Positions 5,133 to 5,216 of a stretch of DNA of 5,216 nt are shown piece by piece. The translations under genes and the position numbers were made by a program. The notes beneath the pieces were generated by a model. The model had not been told where the DNA came from. It searched no databases and saw only the letters and a list, made by a program, of their open reading frames with translations. The stretch is from an uncultured Lachnospiraceae bacterium. GTDB taxonomy: Bacteria > Bacillota > Clostridia > Lachnospirales > Lachnospiraceae. The stretch's first letter is position 1, and the number at the start of each line of letters is the position of its first letter. Where the stretch lies: assembly GCA_934385475.1 (NCBI GenBank), contig CAKRPS010000083.1:1-5216 (forward strand). The letters are read 5' to 3'.

Positions 5133-5216
5133 ACCACATATGAGAAAATGGGCTGATGAAGCAACTAAAACAGCAGTATGGGAAGTGTATAAGTTCATTC
5201 ACGTGAATACTGTTGC
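5089..5216 (+). other. Open frame of unknown nature, leaves the window
   Basis: A frame open from ATG 5089 to the window end also contains ATG 5140, from which it reads MRKWADEATKTAVWEVYKF and onward. The part from about 5140 has a protein-like composition (Trp, charged helix). There is no ribosome binding site at 5140. The stretch before it is out of frame with the reverse transcriptase tail, so coding there is unlikely. It may be the start or an inner piece of a gene interrupted by the intron remnant. I do not recognise it. Confidence 0.2.

Noticed and set aside
5100..5216. Group II intron domains V and VI after the enzyme stop
   Set aside because: The bases just after the stop briefly resemble the usual start of that region, but no domain V hairpin can be drawn.

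Overview
The window looks like chromosomal DNA of a low-to-moderate GC Gram-positive anaerobe, most likely a gut clostridium of the Lachnospiraceae type. The grounds are AGGAGG-type ribosome binding sites, GTG start use, the kind of aldo/keto reductase with a C-terminal four-cysteine iron-sulfur tail, and the style of the group II intron reverse transcriptase. The genus cannot be read from the sequence.

Layout, left to right. (1) 1-453: remains of a GNAT acetyltransferase with an in-frame TAG at 70-72; its frame runs without a stop into (2) 454-993, an intact LOG-family (TIGR00730-like) nucleotide phosphoribohydrolase. (3) 1084-1587: a headless aldo/keto reductase remnant that seems to join the barrel half of one family member to the ferredoxin-like tail of another. 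(4) 1584-2151: a second GNAT acetyltransferase, overlapping the reductase by an ATGA and broken by one extra A in an A8 run. (5) 2180-3076, minus strand: an intact RluA-type pseudouridine synthase, convergent with the GNAT. (6) 3077-3534: mostly intergenic, holding a possible RluA promoter and a small minus-strand frame that may be a gene remnant. (7) 3527-4833: a self-contained two-gene operon with a good promoter, two near-palindromic operator-like boxes around the -10, a four-helix membrane protein (GTG start at 3584), an overlapping TetR-family repressor (ATG at 4164) and a strong rho-independent terminator. (8) 4835-5132: a deleted group II intron reverse transcriptase lacking its front, its middle and the ribozyme end. 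(9) 5133-5216: an open frame of unknown nature leaving the window.

The genes do not form one pathway. The coherent unit is the TetR/membrane operon, which appears autoregulated. The rest reads as an accessory region in decay: about five of eight protein-coding units carry a truncation, frameshift, nonsense codon or fusion. That pattern may be real erosion or may partly reflect assembly or base-calling errors, and reads or relatives would decide. I found no CRISPR array, tRNA, rRNA or clearly new multi-gene system.
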